Of a stretch of DNA of 64,000 nt, positions 10,780 through 22,032 are shown piece after piece. The stretch lies in assembly GCF_001661265.1 (NCBI RefSeq), contig NW_017567016.1:181241-245240 (forward strand), given 5' to 3'. A program made the translations under genes and the position numbers. Within the stretch, counting starts at the first letter, position 1. Each line of letters begins with the position of its first letter. The DNA comes from Saitoella complicata NRRL Y-17804 (taxonomy: Eukaryota; Ascomycota; Saitoellomycetes; Saitoellales; Saitoellaceae). The notes beneath the pieces are model-generated. The model was not told the DNA's origin, searched no databases, and saw only the letters and a list, made by a program, of their open reading frames with translations.

Positions 10780-13497
10780 CTAATCCATCGGCTCCATCTC
10801 CATCTCATCCTCATCCGAATAATCCATCTCATCATCCTCATCCCCCGTAACTCCCTCCTCACCAACTTGATGGTTCGGAAGAATCTCAATATGGTGTCCA
10901 TCAGGACACGTAACATTCGCCACCTCACCATCCTGAATCTGTCCACGAAGAAGCATGACAGCCAACTTATTCAGGACCTCATTCTGGATGACACGGTTGA
11001 GTGGCCTAGCACCATATGCCGGCGAGTAACCAGCTTCTCCCAAAAATGCCTTAGCCTTGTCATCGACTTCGATACGGACGTTCTTGTTATTGCTCTCGAG
11101 ACGCTTCTGAACGTCCTGGAGGCGGATATCGACGATCTTGCGGATCTCACGCTTGGCGAGTCTATTGAACATGACGATGGCAGAGAGACGGTTGATGAAC
11201 TCAGGCCTGAAGAACCTGCGGACAGCACCCATGACAGCTTCCCTCGTAGGTGCATCAACCTTACCATCAGGCGTAGCGTGCGCATCAGTCAAGAACTCCG
11301 CACCGAGGTTGGAGGTCAGAATAACCAATGCATTCCTTGCGTCGACGACAGTACCCTTAGAGTCCGTAATTCGACCATCATCAAGAAGCTGAAGAAGAAC
11401 CGTCAACAAAGACGGATCCGCCTTCTCCACCTCATCGAACAAGATAACAGAGTACGGCTTCCGACGTAACTGCTCCGTGAGCTGACCTCCCTCATCATGT
11501 CCAATATACCCCGGCGGACTTCCAATCAACTTTGACACAGAGTGTTTCTCCATGTACTCCGTACAATCAATCCTAATCATAGACTTCTCGTCATCAAACA
11601 AGAACTCAGCCAAAGACTTCGTGAGCAACGTCTTTCCAGTTCCCGAGGGACCACAGAACAGGAACGACGCAATCGGCTGATTCGGATTCGACAATCCAGA
11701 GCGACTCAACCTGATTGCATTCGAGACAGCCGTGATAGCCTCGCGCTGACCAACGACCTGTTTCGCAAGCAAACGCTCCATATTCAACAACTTGTCCTTC
11801 TCCGTGCTCTTGAGCCTCGTAACCGGAATCCCCGTCCACCTCGCAACAATTTCATTAATCTGATCCGGACCCACGACATCCGTCAACAACGGCTCCGAAC
11901 CAGGTACAGGTTTTGCCTGAGCCTCCATCTCAGCTTTCTTCGCCTCGAGGTTCTCGATGTGGCGTTGGAGGTCGGGGATACCGTAGTAACGAAGATCGGC
12001 AGCAGTTTGCAAGTCGCGTCTGCGTTCGGCGTCGTCGGCTTTGGCTTTGAGTTGGTCGAGCTTTTTGCGGGCTTCTTGGAGTTCGTCACCGCGCTTGCGC
12101 TCCAACTCGTACTTTTCGCGCAAGGGCCTCAACTCTTCTTCGACGTTTGCGGCTTCTTGCTTTGCAACGTTCAAACGCTCCTTCGAGGCTGCATCAGATT
12201 CACGCTCAAGAGCATGGATCTCAACCTGCAGCCGCCTAAGACGGCGCTCAAGGTTATCGATGACTTCAGGCTGACTCTCCCTCTCAACCCTGACCGAAGC
12301 AGCAGCTTCATCAACTAAATCAATAGCACTGTCAGGCAGCTTCCTTGAAGTCAAATACCTGCTCGCAAGAGTCGCCGCAGCAACCAACGCAGCATCTGCA
12401 ATCGTAACACCATGATGCACCTCATACTTCTCCTTCAACCCACGCAGGATGGAAAGCGTGTCGGGAACTGAAGGCTCCTTGACAAGAACCTGTTGGAAAC
12501 GACGTTCGAAAGCTGCGTCTTTCTCGATATACTTTCTGTACTCGGCGAGGGTGGTCGCGCCGATACAGTGCAACTTTCCACGAGCAAGCATAGGTTTAAG
12601 GAGGTTTGCTGCGTCCATGCCTCCCTCTCCGCTTCCTCCAGCACCCATGAGGAGATGCATCTCATCAACGAAGAGGATGATCTGTTCACTTGCGCCCTCG
12701 ATCTCGTTGAGGACGCTCTTCATCCTCTCCTCGAATTCACCACGGTATTTAGTACCAGCAACCAAGCTTCCAACGTCGAGACTGAGGAGTCGGCAGGAAG
12801 CGAGGTTGGCCGGTACGTCAGCGTTGACGATACGCTGTGCCAATCCTTCCGCGATCGAGGTCTTACCGACACCGGGTTCACCGATCAAGACAGGGTTATT
12901 CTTCGTACGACGACTCAGGATTCGAATGACGCGTCTGATCTCATCTTCACGCCCAATAACGGGGTCGATCGAACCGTCACGAGCTTGTTCGGTCAGATCA
13001 GCGGTGTACTTCGATAACGCCTCAAATCCCTCCTCAAAGGACTTGCTCTCTACACGCTTGTTTCCTCGTGCCTGAAGCAATGCCTGTTCCATCGCAGTCG
13101 CAGAGATCCCGCATTCTGAGAATGCCGTCTTCATAGAAGCGTCTTCGGAAAGCGCAGAAATCATATGGTCGATAGCTACGAAGGAGTCTTTCTGTTTCTT
13201 GGCGAGATCCTGTGCTGATCTGATTACCTTCGCAGCACCCGGTGACAGCGATGGCGTCTCCGGTGGAGGATCCTGCGATGGCCTCCGTACCAATTGTCTC
13301 TTGATATACCTCGAAAACGCCTGTACATCACCACCAGCCTTGTCGATGATAGTAGCTAGCAGTGGGTTGGGTGAATCCTCCGAGAGCAATGCGTCGGCGA
13401 TATGTACTGGTTCGAGATGAACATGTTTGTAATTGCGTACGAGATCCTGAGCAAGACTCAGAACCTGCGTTGCTTTTTCTGTGAATTCCAGACTCAT
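10780..13497 (-). CDS. HSP104: Hsp104, ClpB-type protein disaggregase
   Basis: Cytosolic AAA+ hexamer that threads proteins out of aggregates and, in yeasts, maintains prions. Single exon, 905 residues, full length. The N domain (1-150) is followed by NBD1 with Walker A GEPGVGKT at 206-213 and Walker B ILFVDEMH. The coiled-coil middle domain runs about 400-530. NBD2 has CGPSGTGKT near 615-622, pore loop GYIGHDEGG and Walker B ILFDEVEKAD. The tail is acidic (MDYSDEDEMEMEPMD). The lack of a cleavable presequence favours cytosolic Hsp104 over mitochondrial Hsp78. The upstream region holds a TATA box and one heat-shock element core, as expected for a stress gene. Confidence 0.97.
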   Translation of the reverse strand: MSLEFTEKATQVLSLAQDLVRNYKHVHLEPVHIADALLSEDSPNPLLATIIDKAGGDVQAFSRYIKRQLVRRPSQDPPPETPSLSPGAAKVIRSAQDLAKKQKDSFVAIDHMISALSEDASMKTAFSECGISATAMEQALLQARGNKRVESKSFEEGFEALSKYTADLTEQARDGSIDPVIGREDEIRRVIRILSRRTKNNPVLIGEPGVGKTSIAEGLAQRIVNADVPANLASCRLLSLDVGSLVAGTKYRGEFEERMKSVLNEIEGASEQIILFVDEMHLLMGAGGSGEGGMDAANLLKPMLARGKLHCIGATTLAEYRKYIEKDAAFERRFQQVLVKEPSVPDTLSILRGLKEKYEVHHGVTIADAALVAAATLASRYLTSRKLPDSAIDLVDEAAASVRVERESQPEVIDNLERRLRRLQVEIHALERESDAASKERLNVAKQEAANVEEELRPLREKYELERKRGDELQEARKKLDQLKAKADDAERRRDLQTAADLRYYGIPDLQRHIENLEAKKAEMEAQAKPVPGSEPLLTDVVGPDQINEIVARWTGIPVTRLKSTEKDKLLNMERLLAKQVVGQREAITAVSNAIRLSRSGLSNPNQPIASFLFCGPSGTGKTLLTKSLAEFLFDDEKSMIRIDCTEYMEKHSVSKLIGSPPGYIGHDEGGQLTEQLRRKPYSVILFDEVEKADPSLLTVLLQLLDDGRITDSKGTVVDARNALVILTSNLGAEFLTDAHATPDGKVDAPTREAVMGAVRRFFRPEFINRLSAIVMFNRLAKREIRKIVDIRLQDVQKRLESNNKNVRIEVDDKAKAFLGEAGYSPAYGARPLNRVIQNEVLNKLAVMLLRGQIQDGEVANVTCPDGHHIEILPNHQVGEEGVTGDEDDEMDYSDEDEMEMEPMD

Positions 13498-13893
13498 GTT
13501 TGTTTGTATGGTGGAGGAGCAAGGCGGGTCGAGGGTTATTTATAACGCGGTGCTCTGGGAAAGAAGGTGTGGCTTGCTATGCACGGTCGGCGTGTTCTAG
13601 TAAAACCCAGAATCTTCAGCCTGGAAAGCGCGCGGGACGAGAAAACACCAGTGATCGCCAGTTCTTGCCAGAATGAATGCTCATGCCAGCTCGAGCTCAT
13701 CTCAACCCAGGCGACAGCAGGGCCGACCTCACTCAGCTTGGTAAACCGTCCAGGCTCTCCCGTCCATGGCCAAGTAACTCCAGGCACGTGCACATGCGCA
13801 CAAGCAGGGTAATGGACGCGGGGTGCATACACTCAACGTCACCGTCATTCAGCAGCTCAAAGCGACGTGGACGCATGGATTTGAAGAATCACG
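13498..13893. promoter_or_regulatory. divergent promoter of HSP104 and NVJ2-like gene
   Basis: This 396-bp gap separates two divergent start codons. For HSP104 (minus strand) it holds TTATAAATAA at 13536-13545, a good TATA box about 40 bases before the ATG. A dimeric heat-shock element core GAATCTTC at 13610-13617 fits GAAnnTTC. A weaker TTCTAGTAA lies near 13595. No STRE (AGGGG/CCCCT) was noticed close by. The assignments are by motif only. Confidence 0.5.
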
Positions 13894-16587
13894 ATGGCAA
13901 CCATTAAGACTCTGTTGGTCGTCTATCTCCTAGGCGGGATCACATTCCTGCCTTTGGTCGTTGTGTGCGGGTTGATCGCCTTCTACTTTCTGTCCCCAAT
14001 TGCACCCGTTCAGCAATTGAAGGCTGCACTTGAGTACCACCCGGTACCATCAGATGTCGATCTTGATTTGAAGGAGACGGCAGACGAGAGCGATGACGGC
14101 GGCAAGAAGCCCGCTGAAGGTGTGGATGTGTACAAGACAGGCTGGCTCCGTGTCGCCAAGGAGTTTCAAGTCGGCGGGAAGCACGCCGCACCGCTAGGAA
14201 AATTCCAGTCAGTCCCAAGCTCGGGCTACTTGTCGACATTCGCCAAGCGATTCATGTCCCAGAAACCATCTACGCCCGGTTCTCCAGGTGCGAATGCAAA
14301 GCGGGTACGGTCTACGCCTAACGATTACTACGCTGTTCTGAAGCATGGGAATTTGTTCTTGTATGACTATGAGGACAGTCTTCAGCATGTAATTGTATTG
14401 TCACACTATATACCATCGATATACCCCAATGATCTCTTAGAGGGTGAGATCTACACCAAGCGCACGGCTATCTGCTTAACGAAAACTGGTGACGCGCCTT
14501 CAGCAGACGATGCTTCTACTTCTTCGACGGCACCGTTAACGTCTATTTACATCTACATTTCCAACATGTCCGACAAGGAAGACTGGTACGATGCCCTTTT
14601 GCGCGCAAGTCCAAACGTGTCGGCGCGAGCTCAGTTCTTCGACAAGCAGCACTTCTTCTCCCTCCAACAAACTCTTAATTCGGGCGACAAATATTCCGAT
14701 ACGAAGTGGCTGAACGCAATCATCGGTCGTCTCTTCTTGGCAACATACAAAACACCCCAGCTCGAACAATTCGTCGTCAACAAGATTGTCAAGAAGATCA
14801 AACGCGTCCAAATGCCAAGCTTCATGTCAAACATCACGATTAACGAGGTCCATCTTGGAGATGCAATCCCATACATCTCCAACCCTCGATTGCGAGAAAT
14901 GGGGGTCGACGGCGACCTCCTCATCGACCTTCACCTTTCCTACAAAGGCAAAATCCGCGTCGACCTCGGCACAACAATCTCCCTCCCCTTCAAAAACAAA
15001 GAAGGCCGCGTCTCCCTTGCCGTGGTCTGCCAGAACCTCTCCGGCACCCTCCAACTCCGCATCAAACCCGCCCCATCCAACCGTATCTGGTTCGGGTTCA
15101 CGGAGATGCCGACACTCGATATCTTGGTCGAGCCAATTACCTTTGGGAGGGCGATTACGTTTGGGAGGGTGTTGAAGGGGATTGAGGGAAAGATTAGGGA
15201 TGTCGTTAGGGATTCGATTGTTAGTCCGAATATGGAGGATTTGCCTTTTTTGAATACTGCGGGGGAGGTTTATCGGGGTGGGATTTGGGAGCCTCAGCAG
15301 CCGGTGCCTACTGTGGACCCAGTGGAGCTGACGAAGAATGTGGATATGGAGACAGTTGAGACGTTGGATTCTATCATCGAAAGCCCTGTTGCTGTCTTCA
15401 CCCCCAAGAAAGAAAATTCACCGGTGAGGTCGTTGGGGTCGACTGGTGTCATGGCAGCCCTATCAGAAGAATCTTCTATTGCTTCGGACGCATCGAGTCT
15501 ATCATCAGGCTCGCGTTCCACTGCACGCCCCGGCGTGCCACGCTCCCTGTCAAGAGAGTCGGGACTCGCTATCAGTGAAGCCACGCTCATCGATGTCGCG
15601 GGAACATCAGCGCAGAGCGTTTCTGGATCGGCCGAGCCCTCGTTGCGTCGCAGGATGAGCAGTTCTTCTGCTGCCTCTGGAACTCCTAGTACGGTGGGAC
15701 GCAAGAGTGCGGAGTCGCTCCGCAGCGGAACACGTGCGTTGTCGCAGAACTCGTCACCGGAAGCACAGTTCGTGTCCGAATTTCCACAAACGCGGACTGC
15801 ACCTAGAGCCTCTCGCGACGAATCAACGGGCAACTCCCTTCATGGCGAGAAACAATCTTCTACTAAATCCACGACGGCTGCAATCAGCAGTAATGTCGCG
15901 TCTGCATGGATGTCGGGAAAGAAAGGCGCGCTGGATTACCTCGCCAAACGCAAAGCGGCTAAGCAGGCGAAGGCTGCTGGTATGACGGCGCCGGATGTCA
16001 CGTTGTGTGAGCCTGTTATGCCTCGTCAGGTACAGACGTTCCCTCCGACAGCTGCAACAAACGCGACTACTGCTACGTTGGTACGTTCGTCTAGTGATTC
16101 CATTGTGGAGACGCTCCCTCAAGACATGGCCGTTCCGGAACCGGCTCTTGCGGAGAGATTTGTGAGCACGCCTCCGGCTAAGTCTGTCATGGAGATTCCT
16201 ATCAGTCGGAGCCCGCCTCAGGAAGCGGCGCCAGTTGCGCGTAGTCCTCCTGAGCTTCCTCCTCGACAGCCAAAGGCGGCTTCTGTACCTACTTTACCAC
16301 CACGTCGAAGGCCGGTGCCTGCCGCCCCTGTTGACAACGGAGAGAGCAATGTCGTTGGAAGTACAGATGCTGAACCGACGAGAGCGGTAGTTATCGTACC
16401 TGAATACGAGTCTGGCCAGTCAGATTCAGCAGAGCCGGAGGAGCTCAACATGACATCTAGGCGGGCGTCTTTCCGGCAACAATCACGCAAAAGCAGCGAA
16501 GATATCACCGAAGACTGGAGCAAGCCGGAAAAGGAGCCATCGAATTTGGAACTTCTGGAGGGACTGGGCAGTACGGCGTTTGCCTGA
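13894..16587 (+). CDS. NVJ2: Nvj2/TEX2-like lipid-transfer protein (PH and SMP domains)
   Basis: ER membrane-contact-site protein; the SMP domain carries lipids such as ceramide between membranes. Single exon, 897 residues. A membrane anchor lies at about 5-32 (TLLVVYLLGGITFLPLVVVC). The PH-like domain is about 135-240, with DYYAVLKHGNLFLYDYED. The SMP/TULIP domain follows at about 260-470, with KWLNAIIGRLFLATYKT, then FMSNITINEVHLGDAIPYIS and RIWFGFTEMPTLDI. The last 400 residues are disordered, rich in Ser, Pro and Arg, with PPLPPR-like motifs that could bind SH3 domains. It is divergent from HSP104 and convergent with eIF1. Confidence 0.88.
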   Translation: MATIKTLLVVYLLGGITFLPLVVVCGLIAFYFLSPIAPVQQLKAALEYHPVPSDVDLDLKETADESDDGGKKPAEGVDVYKTGWLRVAKEFQVGGKHAAPLGKFQSVPSSGYLSTFAKRFMSQKPSTPGSPGANAKRVRSTPNDYYAVLKHGNLFLYDYEDSLQHVIVLSHYIPSIYPNDLLEGEIYTKRTAICLTKTGDAPSADDASTSSTAPLTSIYIYISNMSDKEDWYDALLRASPNVSARAQFFDKQHFFSLQQTLNSGDKYSDTKWLNAIIGRLFLATYKTPQLEQFVVNKIVKKIKRVQMPSFMSNITINEVHLGDAIPYISNPRLREMGVDGDLLIDLHLSYKGKIRVDLGTTISLPFKNKEGRVSLAVVCQNLSGTLQLRIKPAPSNRIWFGFTEMPTLDILVEPITFGRAITFGRVLKGIEGKIRDVVRDSIVSPNMEDLPFLNTAGEVYRGGIWEPQQPVPTVDPVELTKNVDMETVETLDSIIESPVAVFTPKKENSPVRSLGSTGVMAALSEESSIASDASSLSSGSRSTARPGVPRSLSRESGLAISEATLIDVAGTSAQSVSGSAEPSLRRRMSSSSAASGTPSTVGRKSAESLRSGTRALSQNSSPEAQFVSEFPQTRTAPRASRDESTGNSLHGEKQSSTKSTTAAISSNVASAWMSGKKGALDYLAKRKAAKQAKAAGMTAPDVTLCEPVMPRQVQTFPPTAATNATTATLVRSSSDSIVETLPQDMAVPEPALAERFVSTPPAKSVMEIPISRSPPQEAAPVARSPPELPPRQPKAASVPTLPPRRRPVPAAPVDNGESNVVGSTDAEPTRAVVIVPEYESGQSDSAEPEELNMTSRRASFRQQSRKSSEDITEDWSKPEKEPSNLELLEGLGSTAFA

Positions 16588-16719
16588 TATGTCAGAAAAA
16601 GTAGTTTATCGCCAATCGAAACTCATTCTCGAACCCGCACCGCCATTCTCTGCTCCCATTCCCACAAGCGAACAAAGCCAGATTAAACATTGAAAACGCA
16701 ATATAGAAAACCCTTCAGC

Positions 16720-17099
16720 TTAGAAACCGTGAATCTTAATGCTCTTCTTCTGCAAGCCCAACTGCCCAGTCAAAAACTCCATAACCTTAACCCTCTGATC
16801 ACCCTGCAACTGAATAACCTCTCCGTGCTCCTCATCCTTGACGATAGATCCGTTGCAAGCGAAGTCTTTCTTCAATGCCTTTAGGATTCGTTTCTGGTCA
16901 TATTCGGTGGGGAGACCCTGGACGGTGGTGAGGGTCTTGCGGCCGTTGCGCTGTTGGATACGGATGTCTGGGAAAGCACAATTAGGAGATGGATATAGGA
17001 AGAGAGAGGGGGAGACAAACGGATATAGCTCTGAAGCTGCTCGTCGTCACCAGTCTCGGCGAAGGGGTCGACAGCGTTGAAGTTTGTGATCTCGGACAT
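16720..17099 (-). CDS. SUI1: translation initiation factor eIF1 (Sui1)
   Basis: Binds the 40S subunit and enforces correct AUG choice. Two exons, 17099-17021 and 16967-16720, with a 53-base intron that starts GTTTGT, a non-typical donor. The spliced protein has 108 residues, normal for the family. Core motifs are HIRIQQRNGRKTLTTVQGLP, KKDFACNGSIVKDEEHGEVI and LQGDQRVKVMEFLTG, ending KSIKIHGF. The first HI of the core comes from the splice join, which supports the unusual donor. It is tandem with the Asterix gene upstream on the same strand. Confidence 0.95.
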
Positions 17100-17394
17100 A
17101 AAAAGGTGAATGCAGTACTCGGCAAGCTTCGCCGATGTTAACTCTTGCTCCTCACTCTTCGCAAAGAGAAGAACTTACTCGTTCTTTGACAAAAGTGTTT
17201 GTTGAGGTGCTCGGTTTCACTTACGGCGCGTCTTGGAGGTAGGGCAGCTTTGCCTCACGTATGGGCATGCATCAGTAAGGCACTGCTTAACCTCACTTCG
17301 CCGAGGGTAATTGGGCAATCATACGGATACAGAAAATGAGAAAGGTTGTTTGAAGGAATATTACTATTACCATGCGAGAATAACATTGAGGTCG

Positions 17395-17855
17395 CTATGC
17401 GTTCGCTGGGACTGGTGAAGACGCTCCCGTCGACGTTCCAGCTGATAGACCCGCCAGAGCGCCTGGCTGGAGGAGAATGGGGAGGTAGACAACGAATAAC
17501 GAAGACAAGGAGATCCTACGCGCGTGTTAGCCCTGCTTGCCAGAATAGAAACGCGGCGCACTCACAATAGCGTCGTCCAAGGTGGTGTCTGAGTGCTCGA
17601 CCGTCCCTCCTTCGAGTTCAAAACAGCAGCAATCGCAGAAAGAAGACCAATCCACCCGAGCCATCTTCTACGAAGGAACAACGCAGTCATCGGAAGAAAT
17701 GATGCCAATGCACCGGCGAAGTCTGTAGCGGCTGGATTAGCAACTGCGCCGCGTCATACGTGGGCTATACGCCGCAGATCGAGCTCACCATCCCATCTGG
17801 CATCTTCGCGCTTGTGCAAGGAGGAGTTGTAGGGTACTATTCTTGAGCTGTCCAT
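17395..17855 (-). CDS. Asterix (WDR83OS/UPF0139)-like ER membrane protein
   Basis: Asterix is a small ER protein; in animals it joins CCDC47 in the PAT complex that chaperones multi-spanning membrane proteins. Three short exons by my splicing: 17855-17789, 17722-17566 and 17515-17395, giving 114 residues. Phases are consistent (1, then 2) and the introns are 66 and 50 bases. The protein starts MDSSRIVPYNSS, has a family-like FAGALASFLPMTALFLRRR followed by GWIGLLSAIAAVLNSKE, and a second membrane segment LISLSSLFVVYLPILLQ before a Thr/Ala/Pro tail. Assignment to Asterix is by pattern (an N-terminal VPY, helix, RRRWLGW, helix) and should be tested. It is divergent from MED12. Confidence 0.65.
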
Positions 17856-18010
17856 GGTGTTGCTTCGAGTTGGTCGGAGTGTCGCCGGGGCTGGTTACGT
17901 TACCTGCTGTCAGCGCATGCGGCTCTCTGTACCCCACAACAACGCTCAAAACCCAAAAGTACTGGTACCTCGGGGTACGAGTATGAATCGGCCATAACAG
18001 GTCAGCAGGC

Positions 18011-21000
18011 ATGGACATACCTCAGGTGGTCGGTGGACCGTCCATGGGTGCTCTTCCGAAAGGTAATGGGCGTTTCTGTGCATAGCTTTCCGGCATTGAC
18101 GTTCATCGATCATTACAGGACTACTCGACTTCTCCCCAAGAATAGACAGCGAATCACCCTCTCAGCAGGAAGGTACAGAATGGGCAGCAATGGTGGTCAA
18201 CGAGACTGGATCAGCTCAACGTTTACAATACAACCTCATGAGCTCACAGACCATACGCATGCCCTCGTTAGCTGCCAACTTCGTGTCTGGTATACTGAAG
18301 CGACGACAGGCTCTACTGGAAGGTGCGATACCTACCTCATTTCGTCCCCCACCGCGGATATCCATGGTAGATCAGCGAAGAGAAAATTGGTTCCAGGCAT
18401 TGGCGAACCCAAATATACCCCTGGAAAAGCTATCGAGTTCAGTACCCGTGGGTCTCCGCGGACGACCACTATTGGACCAATGTGCGCAACGGAAAGTGGA
18501 CCCACTGAGAGCGACGTGGCTTATCCGGTGTATTGGATCGAATGAACTTCGGAGTTTGCGACGGAAGGGGACGATGGCTGCGGGTGCGGTGGGTGCTGAG
18601 CGGAAGTGGATGACGGAGTGGACGTTACAGGTTGGTGCATTCATGGATGCTACAGTAAGAGAATGCGCGGCCGCTGTGGGTGAGGAGAATGCTGGAGCTC
18701 AGGAGAGACTGAGGTATATGATTGATATTGTGGACAATCTTTACCACGAGAAGCTTGTCAATCGGCAACAGTATCTTGATTTGATTATTGACCTGATCAG
18801 CAAGAGCACGATCGACAAATTACCCTTACTGAACATTCTCGCGTCACGTTATCTGAGGGATATCTGTGCCTACAACACCCTGCTGGTGAAGTTTGCCCGG
18901 GTCTTACTTCGGAAAGCGGCGGATACCGAGACCGTTCATCCTCGATCGATCCATACGTCGGTGTTGTCAATGCTGCAGGCAGTCAACGACAAACACAGCG
19001 GCTGTCTCTCGAACGGAGAATTATCCGAAGACATCACCCACCTTCTCGACAAGCACACCCAATCCGCCACCGACTCCCTTCCAATCGGCTGGACCCCATC
19101 AGCCTCCAACAGTCCGCAAAGCCACTCCTCACCCTCCCCTCCCTTCCTCCCCCCAACCCGGCTTCACCTTTCCCACCGCGTCAACCTCCTCGACTCCATC
19201 CTCCCCTCCATCGACCTCGCAACCTACGCCCAATCCTACTTCACCTCCCCCGGCTCCGGCTCCTCTTTTGAGCAGGTATCAACCATCTGCCAATGGGCAA
19301 TCTCGAAATATAGGTTCGGGGTTCATAGGATTTATGTGGCGAGTGGATTGTTGAGTATGGGTGCCAGCTTTTTTGGGGTGGGGGTTAGGGGAGATGTGGA
19401 GGCTTTCCTCGAGAAACTCGGGAGCGAGTCGGGGCTGGAGTACGAGCTCGTACCATTTCTACTGGGCGAGCTTGAACGTGTTGGCGTGTACAGCTACTCG
19501 CACTACCTGAGACGGATGTTGTCTTTGGGATTATTGCGGAGGCAGGAGTTGGTGGGGTCAGGGTGGTGTCCGAGTATGGTTCTGCAGGCGCCTATACCGG
19601 TGAATGCTCCTGGCTTACGACGGCAGCGGAATGCATCGCTCATAACTGCGGGGATCAGTGTTGATGTGGAAGAACAACGACTGCGGTCTGTCATGGCCGA
19701 GCTCATCTCTTTGTTCTCCGTGCAGGGAGAAGAATGCTTCACCTCGGACCTCCCCATGGAGCTCAAAAAGCAGCTCCGTGGCCTCTGGCGAGAATCGAAA
19801 ATGCAAGTCGCACAAACGGTAACTGCCCTGGCCTACGAATCCTTCGAAAACCAAATCGACTCAACTGACACCTCCGCCGCCATTCGAACTCTAACCCTCG
19901 CCATCAGAGTCCTCGAACTCATGGACGAATACCACGGTCTTTTCACAGCCCTGACATCCGCATACGACGTATACAAAGGTCCAGATTTCGCTGGTCTGGC
20001 GACGTTGACGTTTCGGCGGCATTTGGCGATTTGGTCGGCGATGGGGAAGCTTGGGGATGTGCATAGAAGCATACTCAAAGCGGTAAGTCTTGTAAATCAG
20101 CAATACCGACGCAGCTAATGGAGGTTATCTAGGTGGAGCAATGGCCTCGGTCTGCGAGAATGCTACGCGAGCTGCGGGATTTTGCGGTTGATGCCTGGGC
20201 GCCCAAAGACGTGCTGGACCGCATCTCGGGCACAACGGTCACCAACGCACAGAACGAAGTTCAGCACCATGATATAGAAGACATCCTATCCCGGGTCATG
20301 CGAGTGAGCGACCTCAGTGCCGCCGAGGCGCTTGCTGGTGATATGAAAGGAGACCTAAACATTGACACAACCATATTCCCACGCCTCTGCTCGGCCATCT
20401 TCGACGGGTTGACGGACTTGACCGCATCTGAAGATCCTAATCACGAGATGCACGTGCGGTCACAAGCGCACATACTTGTCTGTTGCTTGCGAGAAACTGA
20501 CTCGCCTAGGCTTCATCAGTACATTTGTGACTGGGCGAGCGGTATGCTTACGTTCGACGAGTCGGCGGCGACGAGTATGCAAAGGTTCATGGTGAGTCTC
20601 AGTTCACATGGATGTTTGCCTCTTCCTACTGCGACAGCCGCGTTGTCGAACTATATGCTACGCAATACGAGCATCACGGATGACCAAATCGTTATCGCAA
20701 GCATTGAGAAGATCATTTTCATTTTGAAAGCGCTCTTCACTGACACGCCACAAGATCTGTCGTTGTCGCTTGAAGAATATGTCTTCTTGCAACATCAAAG
20801 AAGAACTCTGAGGCCTGACCTGGCAGACCATGTTCTGCGATTATTACGCTGTCTCATGATTCTATCGCAGAAATTACGGGATCCTGATGGGCAGCAGAAT
20901 GTCCGCAACACCATGGCCCTACCAAAGATGCACTCGTTCATTCGAGAAGCCTGTATGCGGAATCCAGCTATATGGCAAAGGGAGTTTCTGAAACCCCTCA

Positions 21001-22001
21001 TGAACTCGGCAGAGGCAGCAACAGTTGCACAGATTATGGACTTCGAACAGTTGGTATTCGAAACGTCCGGATCATATCTCCAGCCTCAGCCCAGATTGCA
21101 GCAAATCATTGACTCTACAGCTTCTATGTCCCTGCCATTCTGCCAGGTGCAACTTCAATCTTGCTTCGAGTATGGCAGTAAAGTCGAAGATATGGTAGCA
21201 GTTTTGAAATGGATGATTCATTACGTGTTGTATGAGGCTTCGAATACAGACTTCTGTGGGGAACTATTACGTTACCTGGATTTGGTGTCCAAACGAAAGG
21301 TGAGCTTGATCCCCGCTATGTGACGCTTTTTACTGACCCGTGCAGATATGTGAGTTCATCGAGGAGGACTTTCTCAACAACGTATCCGCAACCTTACAGG
21401 CTTCGACACAACACACGGAGGTAACGCTACGACGCCTCAAGGTCATGACAACCTTATACGCGAGTGTCGTTGAATCTGCGCCTGCCCTTAATTCATTGCA
21501 AGTGCCTTTATTAAAGACCGCGGAAGACCTTTGCGTGCAGTTTTTCCCGCAAGCATGGGGGAAAGGTCAGGGCCCTGAACGAGTGTTCATGCTCAGGTAT
21601 TCCGTCTGCCTACGGTCATTCTTTACACAGACCCTAACCAGTTTCTTCGTAGCCTTGAGCTTTGCTTACGTATGATCAAATCTGGGACCAGCTTTAGTCC
21701 TGAGAGCGTTTTGTCTGCTTCAAAGACAGCGTTTGGGAATTTCTGCCTTCAAGTGCGTCCCACCTCACGATTGCACTGTCGACCTGTGCTGACACGGATA
21801 TAGCGAGATCGTGTTTTACTCGAGGCGGTTGAGGCCATCATTCGGATGTGTTGCGCCGAGCATAAAAAGTCATGCTCCGCGTTGCTCAAGGAGATGCATA
21901 AAGGCGGAATGGCGCAAATTGTGAGCAGAGGGAGAGAGGTTAAAGGGACTGATCCTTGGGACGCGGTGGAGGACGGAAACGCCTGTTTCTTGAAACTATG
22001 A
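18011..22001 (+). CDS. MED12: Mediator kinase-module subunit Med12 (Srb8)
   Basis: Med12 activates Cdk8-cyclin C and links it to core Mediator. Exons: 18011-18062, 18119-20082, 20133-21299, 21346-21596, 21653-21752 and 21804-22001, giving 1,243 residues from ATG 18011. The conserved N-terminal part has LPSLAANFVSGILKRRQALL, FRPPPRISMVDQRRENWFQ, a LANPNIPLEKLSSSVP segment and GLRGRPLLDQC, then RCIGSNELRSLRRKG, matching fungal Srb8 order. A helical repeat region follows. The true N-terminus may lie further upstream: fungal Med12 often has another 100 or so disordered residues, and no clear exon was found between 17856 and 18010. Stops 31 bp from the convergent REV3 stop. Confidence 0.85.
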
Positions 22002-22032
22002 TGGTATCTAGGGTATGCGACATAATGCGTGA

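Noticed and set aside
17593-17832. 80-codon plus-strand open frame as a MED12 first exon
   Set aside because: It overlaps the better supported Asterix exons on the other strand and shows no Med12-like content.
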